From: Myxococcota bacterium
GTDB lineage: Bacteria; Myxococcota_A; UBA9160; UBA4427
DNA length: 57,575 nucleotides
NCBI GenBank assembly: GCA_030748735.1
Contig: JASMLK010000145.1
Location: forward strand, 1-57,575
Direction of reading: 5' to 3'
Made by a program: the position numbers and the translations under genes. This document shows, piece by piece, positions 7,568 to 17,433 of the stretch. The notes beneath the pieces are model-generated. The model was not told the origin of the DNA. It searched no databases and worked only from the letters and a program-made list of their open reading frames with translations. Numbering within the stretch: position 1 is the first letter of the stretch; every line of letters starts with the position of its first letter.

Positions 7568-9413
7568 CGAAGCGGTCTCTGGCGGGCGGCTGCACTGGTC
7601 GGATCTGGTGGCGCCGCTGATCCTGGTCGGGATCGCGTTCGTCTGGGTGTACGGGGTGGGCGGCGCATCCACGCGCATCATGCAGAGCTATCACGGCTTT
7701 CATCATGCGGCCTACGTGACGCAGGTCGCCAACGGCATCGTGCCTCCCACCAATCCCTCGAGCGCGGGGGCGCCGGCCAACTTCTATTGGGGCTGGCACG
7801 CAGCATTGGCCTCTGGGATGTGGCTGATGGACGTCACGCCCTTCGAGCTGAGTCTTTCGAGCAATGCGCTCGGGCTGGCGATGTTTCTGTGCGGGTTCTG
7901 GTTGTGCAGTGGAGCCTTCACGCGCAATCCGTGGTTGCGGCTCGCGGCCTGTGGCTTGCCGCTGTTCATCTTGAATCCGCTCGGGCTCGTCCAGTTTGCG
8001 GTGCGGCTGGTTGCGGTCTGGGTGCCGGCGTGGTTTGGGCTCGGCCCGGGAGAGGGGGTCGACGAGCTCGTCGAGCTTGCGCGTCATCATTCGTGGCTCG
8101 GGCTCGCGAATCACGACCTTGCGCACTTGCGCCCTCGAATCGGGCTCTTCGGTGACGTCGTGTTGCTCGACCGGGCAGGGCACCTGCTCGCCAAGTTTCT
8201 CAACTTCAACAGCTTTCCGTTCGCGGTGGGCGTTTATGCGTTGGCGCAGGACGTCTACGTGAACCAGCGGGGGAGTGCGGGGTCGCGAGCGCTTGCCATG
8301 TTGCTGGCCTGCTTCGTGATGGCGATCGCGAGTCCACTGGTCGTCGTGGGTTTCGGTTTCACCGTCGTCGCGTGCGCGCTGGTGGAAGGCCCGGCCGAAT
8401 GGCGCGCGCTGCGCAAGACCGGGTTCGCCGGGCGCCGCAACGGGCTCTGGCAGTTCGCGGCGCCTGCCGGGGGCTGCGCGCTGGGCGTGCTGCTCGCGTT
8501 GCCGATGCTCCTGCCGATCGCACAGGCTTATGGAGGCGAGACGCGATGGATGCTCGGTGCGCCGGGCTTCGTGCGCCACGCGATCGCCCTCGGTTGGGCG
8601 CTGGTGTCTGGCGTGCTGCTGCTTGTGGGGTCGGCCGCTCTAGCAAGACATCTCGATGGTCCCGCGCGGGTGCACGCGATCACGCTTGGGCTGCTCGCGA
8701 CGGTCGCACTTCTCGTCGCGGCGCCGGTGCACGACCCCAACGAGTACAAGTTCGTTCTCTTGTCTGCGTTCCCCGCGAGCCTGCTCGTGCTGGGGCTGAT
8801 CGCCGCGTGGGCGCGTCGCAGCCAGAGTCTCGACACGGCGCTGCGACGACCGGGTTGGTTCGCTGGCACGTTCGCGATTTGCGGGGCGCTTTCCGCTGCT
8901 TCGCTTGCGCTTCTGTATCTGGCCTCGCCCTGGGCACAAGAGAACCCGATCCGACTTCACGAGTCGACGACGAGTTGGGCGCCAACCGCTGATGCGCGGC
9001 TGCGCGATTTCGACGCCGCACTGACCTGGCTGCGTGAGGAGGCGCCGATCGACGCGTTCGTGTTCGCCACGGCGCGCGACAAGAACGACGATCCGGTCCC
9101 CGTCATCGCGCAGCGTCGGGTCGTGGCGCAGAAGGCTTCTCCCTTTACGCGTGCGCTCGCATCACATGCGACGTTGGTCGAACGCAACGACGCATTGGTC
9201 GAGCGTGTCGCTCGATGCGAAGGGGCACCGGCTGTCCGCGACGCCGTCGAAGCAGTGCGCACGATGGACTTGCCGTTCGAAAGCGCACCCTATGCACTGG
9301 TCGAGCCCGCTGTGGGGCGGGGCGAATGCCAGCTGGAAGGGTTACTTCGCCCGAAGTTTCGCAACGACCATTACGAGATCTTCGAACTGCCGACCCTCGC
9401 TCTCTCGCGATGA
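7557..9413 (+). CDS. polytopic membrane protein, GT-C-like, function unknown
   Basis: A 618-residue integral membrane protein with about ten to twelve hydrophobic segments in its first 450 residues and a soluble C-terminal domain of about 160. The ATG at 7557 overlaps the sulfatase-fold stop by 11 bases, so the two are translationally coupled. After the first membrane segment comes a polar extracytoplasmic stretch with HGFHHAAYVTQVANGIVPP and FYWGWHAAL. His-rich, Pro-rich loops after TM1 are typical of GT-C glycosyltransferase and related polytopic enzymes, but I do not see a clear D-x-D or D-E motif, so I do not assign activity. The coupling with a sulfatase-fold lipoprotein suggests a two-protein envelope modification system. 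Confidence 0.75.
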   Translation: MSNNEAVSGGRLHWSDLVAPLILVGIAFVWVYGVGGASTRIMQSYHGFHHAAYVTQVANGIVPPTNPSSAGAPANFYWGWHAALASGMWLMDVTPFELSLSSNALGLAMFLCGFWLCSGAFTRNPWLRLAACGLPLFILNPLGLVQFAVRLVAVWVPAWFGLGPGEGVDELVELARHHSWLGLANHDLAHLRPRIGLFGDVVLLDRAGHLLAKFLNFNSFPFAVGVYALAQDVYVNQRGSAGSRALAMLLACFVMAIASPLVVVGFGFTVVACALVEGPAEWRALRKTGFAGRRNGLWQFAAPAGGCALGVLLALPMLLPIAQAYGGETRWMLGAPGFVRHAIALGWALVSGVLLLVGSAALARHLDGPARVHAITLGLLATVALLVAAPVHDPNEYKFVLLSAFPASLLVLGLIAAWARRSQSLDTALRRPGWFAGTFAICGALSAASLALLYLASPWAQENPIRLHESTTSWAPTADARLRDFDAALTWLREEAPIDAFVFATARDKNDDPVPVIAQRRVVAQKASPFTRALASHATLVERNDALVERVARCEGAPAVRDAVEAVRTMDLPFESAPYALVEPAVGRGECQLEGLLRPKFRNDHYEIFELPTLALSR

Positions 9414-9428
9414 TCATCGCCCGAAGGA

Positions 9429-10049
9429 TCAGAAGCGGTACATCAGCCCGATGCTGATCGCGACGTGGTCGATGTTCTCGACGTCACCGACCGTCCAGAC
9501 ATACGCTCCTTCGACGGAAAGGGCGATGTGTTCGGTGTAGTAGAGGTCGACCCCCCCACCACCGCGGAAGCCCCAGTCAGCGTTGCTCTGGCGCAGGTCG
9601 GTCGTGCGGTCGCGGTGCTCGACGACCGTCGACACGATGCCGAGCCCGGCGATCCCGAAAGGCTGGGTGCGCCCCAACATGCCGCCAAGTGGGTAGATGC
9701 GGGTACTCACCCCGGCGTGGACGACACTCAGGTCCTGACGGCTATCGGAAAGGAAGTCTCCGAGAATCTCCAGCTCGACCTCGACCGACGCCCAGGGCGA
9801 AATGCGGCTGCCGGCGCGCAGGTCGAAACCCCAGGTGTCCTCGGCACCCACGTCGGAGATTGATCCAGCCCACTTCTCGGCGGCGTGGACGCCGGAGCCC
9901 TGCAGGTACCAACCTTCACGTGCGTAGTCGCTCGCCTCTTCTTCGTCGTCTTCCTGGGCGATCGCCGGCAGGGCCGCGAACATGCAGACCAGCGCAGCGA
10001 GCAAAGCGGCGCAGATGAACTCGAGTGTGCGGGGGCTTGAGGCGCGCAT
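9429..10049 (-). CDS. outer-membrane beta-barrel protein (OmpA/porin-like small barrel)
   Basis: A 206-residue secreted protein whose signal peptide ends near LPAIAQ, followed by an acidic linker (EDDEEEASD). Alternating polar/hydrophobic strands follow, rich in Gly and aromatic residues. The C-terminus AISIGLMYRF ends in Phe, the standard recognition signal for BamA insertion into the outer membrane. Length and strand count suggest an eight-stranded barrel. I use the ATG at 10049, which has a GGAG ribosome site and a normal signal-peptide n-region, rather than an upstream ATG. No function beyond a structural or adhesion role can be claimed. It converges with the membrane protein gene that ends 16 bases away. 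Confidence 0.8.
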   Translation of the reverse strand: MRASSPRTLEFICAALLAALVCMFAALPAIAQEDDEEEASDYAREGWYLQGSGVHAAEKWAGSISDVGAEDTWGFDLRAGSRISPWASVEVELEILGDFLSDSRQDLSVVHAGVSTRIYPLGGMLGRTQPFGIAGLGIVSTVVEHRDRTTDLRQSNADWGFRGGGGVDLYYTEHIALSVEGAYVWTVGDVENIDHVAISIGLMYRF

Positions 10050-10246
10050 TCGTTCGCTTCTCCGTGTAACGCTGGGCATGCTCGGTTCGGCTGCGATGAA
10101 AAGCGAGCGTCCGACTCCGCACCCCTGTGTTTTCCGCGAACAACCCTAACACCTGTCGTCGATCCGGGGGTGTCAAAAGCGCGGTTGCGACTGTTCGGGG
10201 CCGCGAGGGTGTCGGGGAAGGAGTTCGCGTGCTGGGTGACTCGGAT

Positions 10247-10915
10247 TCAGTCGCCCGGCGCGCGGCACAACAAGCGGCGCACTGTCCGCTGGATGCGCTC
10301 CACCAGGACATCGGCGGGGGCGTTCTCTTCCCGCTCGAGCCAGTCTGCGAGTTGAACCTGGTAGACGGCAGTCATCATCTTCACGAGCAATTCGGGGTCG
10401 CCAGGTTCGAAGACCCCTTCGTCGATTCCCTGCTGGATGGTCTTGGCCTGGTCGGCCATGTCGTCTCGCCAGCGATCGGGAAGGTCCGCGGCAACGACTT
10501 CCGACTGGATCGCCCACGCATTGCCCTCGCGCAGGTGGATGCGAAGAAAGTTCGGGTGCGCGAGCAGGTATTCGACCGAGACGCGCACCCGATTCATCAC
10601 CGTTCCGAGCGGTGGACCTTCGTCCACGAGACTGGTCGCGGCGATCACTTCCTCGACGCGTCGGTCGCGAATGGCCTGGAAGAGCTCGACCTTGCCGGCG
10701 AAGCTCGCATAGACGGTCTTGACCGAGACGCCGGCTTCGAGGGCCACGTCGCTCATCCGCGCGTCCGCGAAGCCCTTTTCGGCGAAGACGGCCTCGGCGG
10801 CCTCGGTGATCACCTGCCGATACATCTCGCGACGGGCCTCGCGGATGCGGTAGCCGGGTTGGGTCTTGCCGTCCTTGGCCGGACGCGCTGGGCGTCTTGT
10901 TTCGGGCGCTTTCAC
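10247..10915 (-). CDS. TetR/AcrR-family transcriptional regulator
   Basis: A 222-residue repressor-type protein. The N-terminal domain has the TetR helix-turn-helix: ITEAAEAVFAEKGFADARMS, then DVALEAGVSVKTVYASFAGK (roughly residues 35-80). The C-terminal ligand/dimer domain is all-helical and unassigned, and the C-terminal VERIQRTVRRLL is typical. The start is set at the GTG at 10915, which gives a normal length with a basic, Pro-rich N-terminal arm; the frame is open much further upstream but shows no family similarity there. The 297-base gap upstream, up to the end of the Lrp gene, contains no recognisable gene and probably holds its promoter. Its target genes cannot be read from the sequence. 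Confidence 0.85.
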   Translation of the reverse strand: MKAPETRRPARPAKDGKTQPGYRIREARREMYRQVITEAAEAVFAEKGFADARMSDVALEAGVSVKTVYASFAGKVELFQAIRDRRVEEVIAATSLVDEGPPLGTVMNRVRVSVEYLLAHPNFLRIHLREGNAWAIQSEVVAADLPDRWRDDMADQAKTIQQGIDEGVFEPGDPELLVKMMTAVYQVQLADWLEREENAPADVLVERIQRTVRRLLCRAPGD

Positions 10916-11212
10916 GGTTTCAGTGGGCTTTCGTGGCCGGGAAGAGGGTTGGGGTGGCGCTCTCGCAGCGTGGGAACGCCGGTGTGGTCTCAGGCACCGT
11001 CGTTGGCAGTGAGCCGGCCGGTTCCGCCCTCGACCGCTGCGAGAAAATGAACTGTAACGCACGGAAAACTTGACGTGCGACTCGGAAAACCGGTATTTTC
11101 CATCTCGAATCGCCCGCCGGCTCCAGGCGCAATTTGAACCGCGGTGCCCAACCGAACCCTGGAGCCAGCGGGCGACCCCATTTCTGGGGGCTGCTTTCGC
11201 CCAATTCACCTC

Positions 11213-11692
11213 TCAGGCGTTGGCGGGCGCGATGGGGAGCCGAGTCGTGTTCTTGAGCTCGGACAGGGCGATCTGCGAATGCACCTCGCGGACCGTCGGC
11301 AGCTTTAGGAGCTGATTGCGCAGGAAGTCCTCGTAACTCGCGATGTCGCGGGTCACGACTTGCAGCAGGTAGTCGATCTCGCCGGTCATGACGTGACACG
11401 CCACGACCTCCTCGAGGTCCGCGACGGCGGCTTCGAATTCGTGCAGGGACTGCCGACCGTGCGCGGAGAGCTTCACACTGGCAAAGACGGTGACCTCGAG
11501 CCCAAGGGCGTGCCGATCCAGCAGGGCCACCTTGCGGCGGATGACGCCCAGGCTCTCGAGCCGTCGAATCCGCCGCCAGCAAGGTGACATCGAGAGGCCG
11601 ACCCGTCCGGCGATGTCGGCGGTCGAGGCCCCGGCATCGCGCTGGAGCTCATCCAGGATATGTCGGTCGATCTCGTCGATCTTGATGGGCAT
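11213..11692 (-). CDS. Lrp/AsnC-family transcriptional regulator
   Basis: A 159-residue feast/famine regulator of normal family length. The N-terminal HTH covers IDEIDRHILDELQRDAG, then TADIAGRVGLSMSPCWRRI (about residues 4-45). The C-terminal RAM domain (about 70-150), with CHVMTGEIDYLLQVVTRDI, binds amino-acid effectors and oligomerises. The start ATG at 11692 gives the canonical N-terminus MPIKIDEIDRHIL. It is transcribed divergently from the indolepyruvate ferredoxin oxidoreductase gene, and a dyad lies in the shared upstream region. Lrp-family regulators commonly control an adjacent divergent amino-acid catabolic gene, so control of that oxidoreductase in response to an aromatic amino acid or its 2-keto acid is the likely role (inference). 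Confidence 0.9.
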   Translation of the reverse strand: MPIKIDEIDRHILDELQRDAGASTADIAGRVGLSMSPCWRRIRRLESLGVIRRKVALLDRHALGLEVTVFASVKLSAHGRQSLHEFEAAVADLEEVVACHVMTGEIDYLLQVVTRDIASYEDFLRNQLLKLPTVREVHSQIALSELKNTTRLPIAPANA

Positions 11693-11699
11693 TATTTTT

Positions 11700-11719
11700 C
11701 CAAAATCGTCGATTTTTGG
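11700..11719. promoter_or_regulatory. candidate Lrp operator dyad
   Basis: An imperfect palindrome with arms ccaaaa (11700-11705) and ttttgg (11714-11719) sits 8 bases upstream of the lrp-family start codon, inside a stretch that is strikingly A/T-rich for this genome (about 11690-11790). Position and symmetry suit an autoregulatory site that could also act on the divergent oxidoreductase gene. The match to the E. coli Lrp consensus is not close, so the assignment is inference. Confidence 0.45.
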
Positions 11720-11905
11720 GAAGAAGATTAGCTCTAAATGGATCCCTTGAGACAATTTGAAAGGACTTTTCTGGCATATTCGGACACTTTCTATCCGATC
11801 AGTATGAACGAAGCGGGGAGCGCTGCCGGCCGGCGGTTCACCGCTTCGCCCATGCGCAAGGCGCCAGACGAACGATCTCGGAGGGGATTCTCGGGAGGTT
11901 CGCAA

Positions 11906-14900
11906 GTGGCTGGAAGGACCGGGCAGGCCTCCCATCGGGTGGGGCTCGACGACAAGTACGCCCTCGAAGAGGGCCGCATCTACTTGAGCGGGATCCAGGC
12001 GCTGGTGCGGCTCCCGATGATCCAGGCCGCCCGTGATCGCGACGCGGGGCTGCACACCGCGGGTTTCATTTCGGGGTATCGCGGCTCGCCGCTGGGGGGG
12101 CTCGACCAGCAGCTCTGGCGCGCCGAGTCCTGGCTTCGCGAGCGCAACATCCATTTCCAGCCCGGTCTCAACGAAGAACTGGCCGCCACGGCCGTCTGGG
12201 GCTGCCAGCAGGTGGGGCTGCACCCGGGCGCTCGCTACGACGGCGTATTCGGCATGTGGTACGGCAAGGCGCCGGGCCTCGACCGTGCGAGCGATGCCCT
12301 GCGCCACGCCAATGCGGCCGGGACGGCGCCCCACGGCGGTGTGCTCGCGGTGGCGGGCGACGATCACGCCTGTAAGTCGTCCTCATACCCGAGCCAGAGC
12401 GAGTACGCGCTCATGCACCTCGAGATTCCGACGCTCAATCCGGCCGACGTGCAGGACGTGCTCGACTATGGCGTGCACGGCTTCGCGCTCTCCCGCTTCG
12501 CCGGCTTGTGGGTGAGCCTGATCGCGCTGGCGGACATCATGGACAGCTCGTGCGTGGTCGAGGTGTCGAAGCAGCGGGCTCTCCCGCGGTTCCCCGCGGC
12601 AGTGGCTCTTCCGCTGGGTGGGGTTCACATCCGCGCTCACGATGTGCCCGTCGAACAGGAGCGACGGCTGCGCGATGCGAAGTTGCCCCTCGTGCACGCC
12701 TACACCCGCGCCAACGATCTCGATCACGTGGCGATCGAATCGCCGAAGCCGCGCCTCGACATCGTCGCGACGGGCAAGGCGTTCACCGACACGCGCCAGG
12801 CCCTGGTCGATCTGGGGATCGACTCCGAGCGCGCGGCCGATCTCGGCATTCGCCTGATCAAGATCGCCATGCCGTGGCCACTCGACGGGGCCTGGCTGCG
12901 AGAGCGATGTGCGGGGACCGACAAGGTGCTCGTGGTCGAAGAAAAGCGGCCGTTGGTCGAAGGCCAGCTGCGCGAGGCTTTGTACGGGCTGCCCGACGGC
13001 CAGCGGCCCCGGGTGGTGGGCAAGCGCGACGAACACGGAGCACCGCTGCTCGCCGAAACCGGCGCCCTCGACTCGATGGCGATCGCCCGCGCGATCGCGT
13101 TACAGCTCCCGCCCGGTGTCTCGACCGAGCGCATGGACGACTACTTCGCGCGGCTCGCAGCCGGCGAAGCCCTCGAGATCTCGACCGACCCCGACAAGCA
13201 GCAGATCGAGCGGACACCGTTCTTCTGTTCCGGCTGCCCCCACAACCGATCGACCGTCGTGCCAGAAGGCAGCCGCGCGCTCGTCGGGATCGGTTGCCAC
13301 TACATGGTGCAATGGATGGACCGCGAGTCCGACCACTTTTCGCAGATGGGTGGCGAAGGCGTGTCCTGGCTCGGCCAGGCCGCGTTCACCGACGAGTCGC
13401 ACATCTTCGCGAATCTCGGCGACGGCACGTACTTCCATTCGGGCATCCTGGCCATTCGAGCCGCGGTCGCCGCCGAAGCGACCATGACCTACAAGCTGCT
13501 GTTCAACGACGCGGTGGCGATGACGGGTGGCCAGTCGATCGATGGCCCCCTCGACGTGCCGCAGATCACCCGGCAGCTGGCAGCCGAAGGGGTCGGCCGG
13601 ATCGTCGTCGTTTCCGAAGACCCCGAGCGCTTCGCTCGTGAAACGGCGATGGCACCGGCCACGCGGATCGAGCCGCGCGAGCGGCTCGACGTGGTGCAGC
13701 GCGAATTGCGCGAAACCCAGGGTGTCTCGGTCATCGTCTACGACCAGGGCTGTGCTGCGGAAAAGCGGCGCAAGCGAAAGCGTGGGCTACTGGAAGACCT
13801 CGATCGCCGCGTGTTCATCAATGAGCGCGTGTGTGAGGGGTGCAGCGACTGCAGCGTGCAGAGCAACTGCCTTTCTGTCGAACCGGTGATGACCGTGTTC
13901 GGGCCCAAGCGACGCATCAACCAGTCGTCTTGCAACAAGGACATGAGCTGCCTCGAAGGTTCGTGTCCGGCGTTGGTCGAGGTTCATGGCGCAACGCCGC
14001 GCAAGGGACTGCCCGCAGACCTCGGGTCGGCTCTCGACGAACTTCCCGAACCGCCCGCCGCGCTGCACACGGGCGACGACAAGGGTGTGCACAACATCGT
14101 GCTGGCGGGGATCGGGGGGACGGGCGTCACCACGATCGCGGCCCTGCTCGGCATGGCGGCCCATCTCGAGGGGCGCACCAGTGGCGTGCTCGACATGACG
14201 GGACTCGCCCAGAAGGGTGGCGCGGTGGTGTCGCACATCCGTCTGGCGAATACGGCAGAGGCGCTCCACGGAACGCGTGTCCCGGCGCGCAGTGCCGACC
14301 TGCTGCTCGGCTGCGACGCGGTCGTGGCGGGAAGCGAGGCGGTGCTGGGAGCGCTCGACCCGCGCCGTACCCGCGCGGTCGTCAATACGCACTTTGCACC
14401 CACGGCCGCGTCGGTGGGTGAGCGCATGGGGAGCGCGGACCTCGCGCCCAAGCTCGCGGGGATTGCGGGCTACGCGCAGCGCCGCTTCGACGTCGAAGCG
14501 ACCCGGCTCGCGGAAGTGGCCCTGGGAGACGCGATCGGTGCCAACCTGCTGTTGCTGGGCCATGCCTACCAACTCGGTCTCGTGCCGCTCGAAAGGGAAT
14601 CCATCGAGCGCGCCATCGAGCTGAACGGCGTCGCGGTCGAGATGAATCTCCGCGCCTTCGCGTTGGGGAGGCTCTCGGCCTACGACCCGAAGCGGATCGA
14701 AGAGCAGCAGGTGGAGACGCGCGAACGCGAGCCCGGCCCCGAAGAAGACTTCGATGGCTTCGTCGCCGCGCGGCGAGCCGACCTGGTCGACTATCAGGAC
14801 GACGCCTATGCCGAGCGCTACGAGGCGCTGGTGCTGCGCGCGGCCGATGCGGAGCGGGAGCGTGGCGATGGAACGGGGCGCTTCGCTGCGGCCGTCGCGC

Positions 14901-15385
14901 GCTACGCCTACAAGCTCTTCGCCTACAAGGACGAATACGAGGTCGCCCGGCTGTACACAGAAGGTTCGTTCGGGGCGGCCATGGAGAGCACCTTCGAAGG
15001 CGATGTGCGCATCGAACTCGCGCTCGCTCCGCCGCTCTTCGCGCGCCGCGACGCGAACACGGGGCGCCTGCGCAAGTGGCGGGTCGGCCCTTGGGTGTTG
15101 CGCGCAATGTCGCTGCTGGCGCGTTTCAAGTTCCTGCGCGGGACCCCGCTCGACCCGTTCGCGCGGCTGCCGGAGCGCAAGTTGGAACGCCGCCTGGTGG
15201 CGGACTACGAGGCCGCCATCGGGGAGTTGTGCGAACGGCTTTCGCCGAAGAATCACGACCTCACCGTGCGCTACGCGAAGTTGCCCGAACAGATCCGCGG
15301 CTACGACCGCATCAAGCTGGCGAACGCCGAAACGGCGATGATCGAAGCGGAAGCGCTGCTCGAAAGGGTGCGCTCGATCTCCTGA
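11906..15385 (+). CDS. indolepyruvate ferredoxin oxidoreductase family protein (fused alpha-beta-gamma type)
   Basis: A single 1159-residue chain of the fused 2-oxoacid:ferredoxin oxidoreductase type. It oxidatively decarboxylates aryl or branched 2-keto acids to acyl-CoA, reducing a low-potential carrier. The N-terminal pyrimidine-binding domain has GFISGYRGSPLGGLDQQLW. The thiamine-diphosphate domain has FFCSGCPHNRST and ANLGDGTYFHSGI...LLFND, the GDG...N motif (about 495-535). Iron-sulfur cysteines lie in ERVCEGCSDCSVQSNC and NKDMSCLEGSC (about 640-690). The C-terminal gamma-like domain starts at VLAGIGGTGVTTIAALLGMA. I chose the GTG at 11906 because a perfect GGGAGG ribosome site lies 7 bases before it and the family N-terminus follows; 56 more upstream codons are open but look non-coding. 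The divergent Lrp regulator suggests induction by amino acids. Confidence 0.92.
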   Translation: MAGRTGQASHRVGLDDKYALEEGRIYLSGIQALVRLPMIQAARDRDAGLHTAGFISGYRGSPLGGLDQQLWRAESWLRERNIHFQPGLNEELAATAVWGCQQVGLHPGARYDGVFGMWYGKAPGLDRASDALRHANAAGTAPHGGVLAVAGDDHACKSSSYPSQSEYALMHLEIPTLNPADVQDVLDYGVHGFALSRFAGLWVSLIALADIMDSSCVVEVSKQRALPRFPAAVALPLGGVHIRAHDVPVEQERRLRDAKLPLVHAYTRANDLDHVAIESPKPRLDIVATGKAFTDTRQALVDLGIDSERAADLGIRLIKIAMPWPLDGAWLRERCAGTDKVLVVEEKRPLVEGQLREALYGLPDGQRPRVVGKRDEHGAPLLAETGALDSMAIARAIALQLPPGVSTERMDDYFARLAAGEALEISTDPDKQQIERTPFFCSGCPHNRSTVVPEGSRALVGIGCHYMVQWMDRESDHFSQMGGEGVSWLGQAAFTDESHIFANLGDGTYFHSGILAIRAAVAAEATMTYKLLFNDAVAMTGGQSIDGPLDVPQITRQLAAEGVGRIVVVSEDPERFARETAMAPATRIEPRERLDVVQRELRETQGVSVIVYDQGCAAEKRRKRKRGLLEDLDRRVFINERVCEGCSDCSVQSNCLSVEPVMTVFGPKRRINQSSCNKDMSCLEGSCPALVEVHGATPRKGLPADLGSALDELPEPPAALHTGDDKGVHNIVLAGIGGTGVTTIAALLGMAAHLEGRTSGVLDMTGLAQKGGAVVSHIRLANTAEALHGTRVPARSADLLLGCDAVVAGSEAVLGALDPRRTRAVVNTHFAPTAASVGERMGSADLAPKLAGIAGYAQRRFDVEATRLAEVALGDAIGANLLLLGHAYQLGLVPLERESIERAIELNGVAVEMNLRAFALGRLSAYDPKRIEEQQVETREREPGPEEDFDGFVAARRADLVDYQDDAYAERYEALVLRAADAERERGDGTGRFAAAVARYAYKLFAYKDEYEVARLYTEGSFGAAMESTFEGDVRIELALAPPLFARRDANTGRLRKWRVGPWVLRAMSLLARFKFLRGTPLDPFARLPERKLERRLVADYEAAIGELCERLSPKNHDLTVRYAKLPEQIRGYDRIKLANAETAMIEAEALLERVRSIS

Positions 15386-15446
15386 AAGCTCGCACCCGGC
15401 GGGTTCTCGATCGCGCGAGACGCGCGTTGGTCTATGCTCGCGCGCC

Positions 15447-16685
15447 GTGCGGAACCCCTCGGTCGAAAAAAGGCGCCGCTGCGGCGCAGCGATGGCGCTC
15501 GTTGCGCTCGCCTTCGTGCTTGCGACGCCCGCATTCGGCCACACGAAGAGCATTTCGTATTCGAGTTGGGAACTCGGCGAAAACGGAGCGCGGGTTCGCG
15601 TGCGCGTGTCCCTGCTCGAGCTGTCGCGGCTCGGCTTTGCGCCGAATGGTCGCGCCGACGAGGAGCAGATCGCTCCCTACCTCGAGCAGCGCTTGCGCTT
15701 GAGCGCGGACGGCGTGCCGTGCACCGCCGTGGCGACACCGCGGGCGCTCAAGGCGCCGGAAGGTTCGAGCTGGTGGCAGTGGGATGTCGCGTGCAGCTCT
15801 TCGAATGCGCGCGTGATCGAGAGCCATCTGCTGCTCGACGTCGCTCCGAGCCACATCCACTTCGCTCGCGCGCACGACGAAGGCGTACCGACACGCGAAC
15901 GCGTACTGAGCGATGCCGAACCCAGCTGGTCCATCGATGCACGGGCTTCGGGCGGCGGTGACGCGGGGGAGGGCACCTCGGTGGCCGGCTATCTCGTGCT
16001 GGGTGTCGAGCACATCCTCACGGGTTGGGATCACCTCGCCTTCGTGCTCGCTTTGCTCCTGCTTGCGGGCAGTCTCGGCGAGGTGGCGAAGCTGGTGACC
16101 GGGTTCACCGTGGCGCATAGCGTGACGTTGGCACTCGCGGTGTTGGGTGTGTTGGATCCGGACCCAGCCCCCATCGAAGCCCTGATCGGCTTTTCGATCG
16201 CGCTGGTCGCTGCAGAAAACGCCTGGCTGCTGGCGGGGCGCGGGCCGTGGATTCCTTCGCTGCTCGTGTTGGGCGTCGTCGCGATGACTGCGTTGGCGGC
16301 CTTCGGCGTGGGGATGACTTCTCCCGTCACCCTGGCCGGCGTCGCGCTCTTCAGTGCGTGTCACTTCGGCTTGCTCGCGCGCGTGCGCCGACCGGAAGGG
16401 CTGCGCGTCGCGGTCGCATTCGCCTTCGGGCTGATTCACGGCTTCGGCTTTGCGGGCATCCTGGCCGAGCTTTCGCTGCCCCAGGATCGTCTGCTGGCTG
16501 CGCTCTTCGGTTTCAACGTGGGTGTCGAGGTCGGACAGCTGGGGGTCGTCGTGCTGGTCTGGCCGCTGCTTCGCCTGATCCAGCGCGCTGCCCGCGACAC
16601 CGTGTTTGCCTGGGTGGCCGAAGGGGCGTCGGCCGCGATCTGCGCGCTGGGTGTCTTCTGGTTCGTGTCCCGAAGTTTCGGTTGA
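15447..16685 (+). CDS. HupE/UreJ-like membrane protein
   Basis: A 412-residue protein with a signal peptide (basic KRRR then a hydrophobic core ending ATPAFG), an extracytoplasmic domain of about 150 residues, and a C-terminal membrane domain of seven or so helices. The membrane domain holds the HupE/UreJ-type motifs [19 protein letters not shown] (about 193-211), [12 protein letters not shown] and [11 protein letters not shown] (about 330-340), whose His/Asp residues are thought to bind metal such as nickel. HupE/UreJ proteins are metal permeases, but this longer form occurs without urease or hydrogenase genes, and none are seen here. The GTG start has no ribosome site; an ATG at 15492 is possible but shortens the signal peptide. 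Confidence 0.85.
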   Translation: MRNPSVEKRRRCGAAMALVALAFVLATPAFGHTKSISYSSWELGENGARVRVRVSLLELSRLGFAPNGRADEEQIAPYLEQRLRLSADGVPCTAVATPRALKAPEGSSWWQWDVACSSSNARVIESHLLLDVAPSHIHFARAHDEGVPTRERVLSDAEPSWSIDARASGGGDAGEGTSVAGYLVLGVEHILTGWDHLAFVLALLLLAGSLGEVAKLVTGFTVAHSVTLALAVLGVLDPDPAPIEALIGFSIALVAAENAWLLAGRGPWIPSLLVLGVVAMTALAAFGVGMTSPVTLAGVALFSACHFGLLARVRRPEGLRVAVAFAFGLIHGFGFAGILAELSLPQDRLLAALFGFNVGVEVGQLGVVVLVWPLLRLIQRAARDTVFAWVAEGASAAICALGVFWFVSRSFG

Positions 16686-16740
16686 GTGCGGGCCAGCGCC
16701 TTCGCTTGAAAGCGCGTGCGCGATCCACCAGCATTCCGCC

Positions 16741-17433
<693 letters not shown>

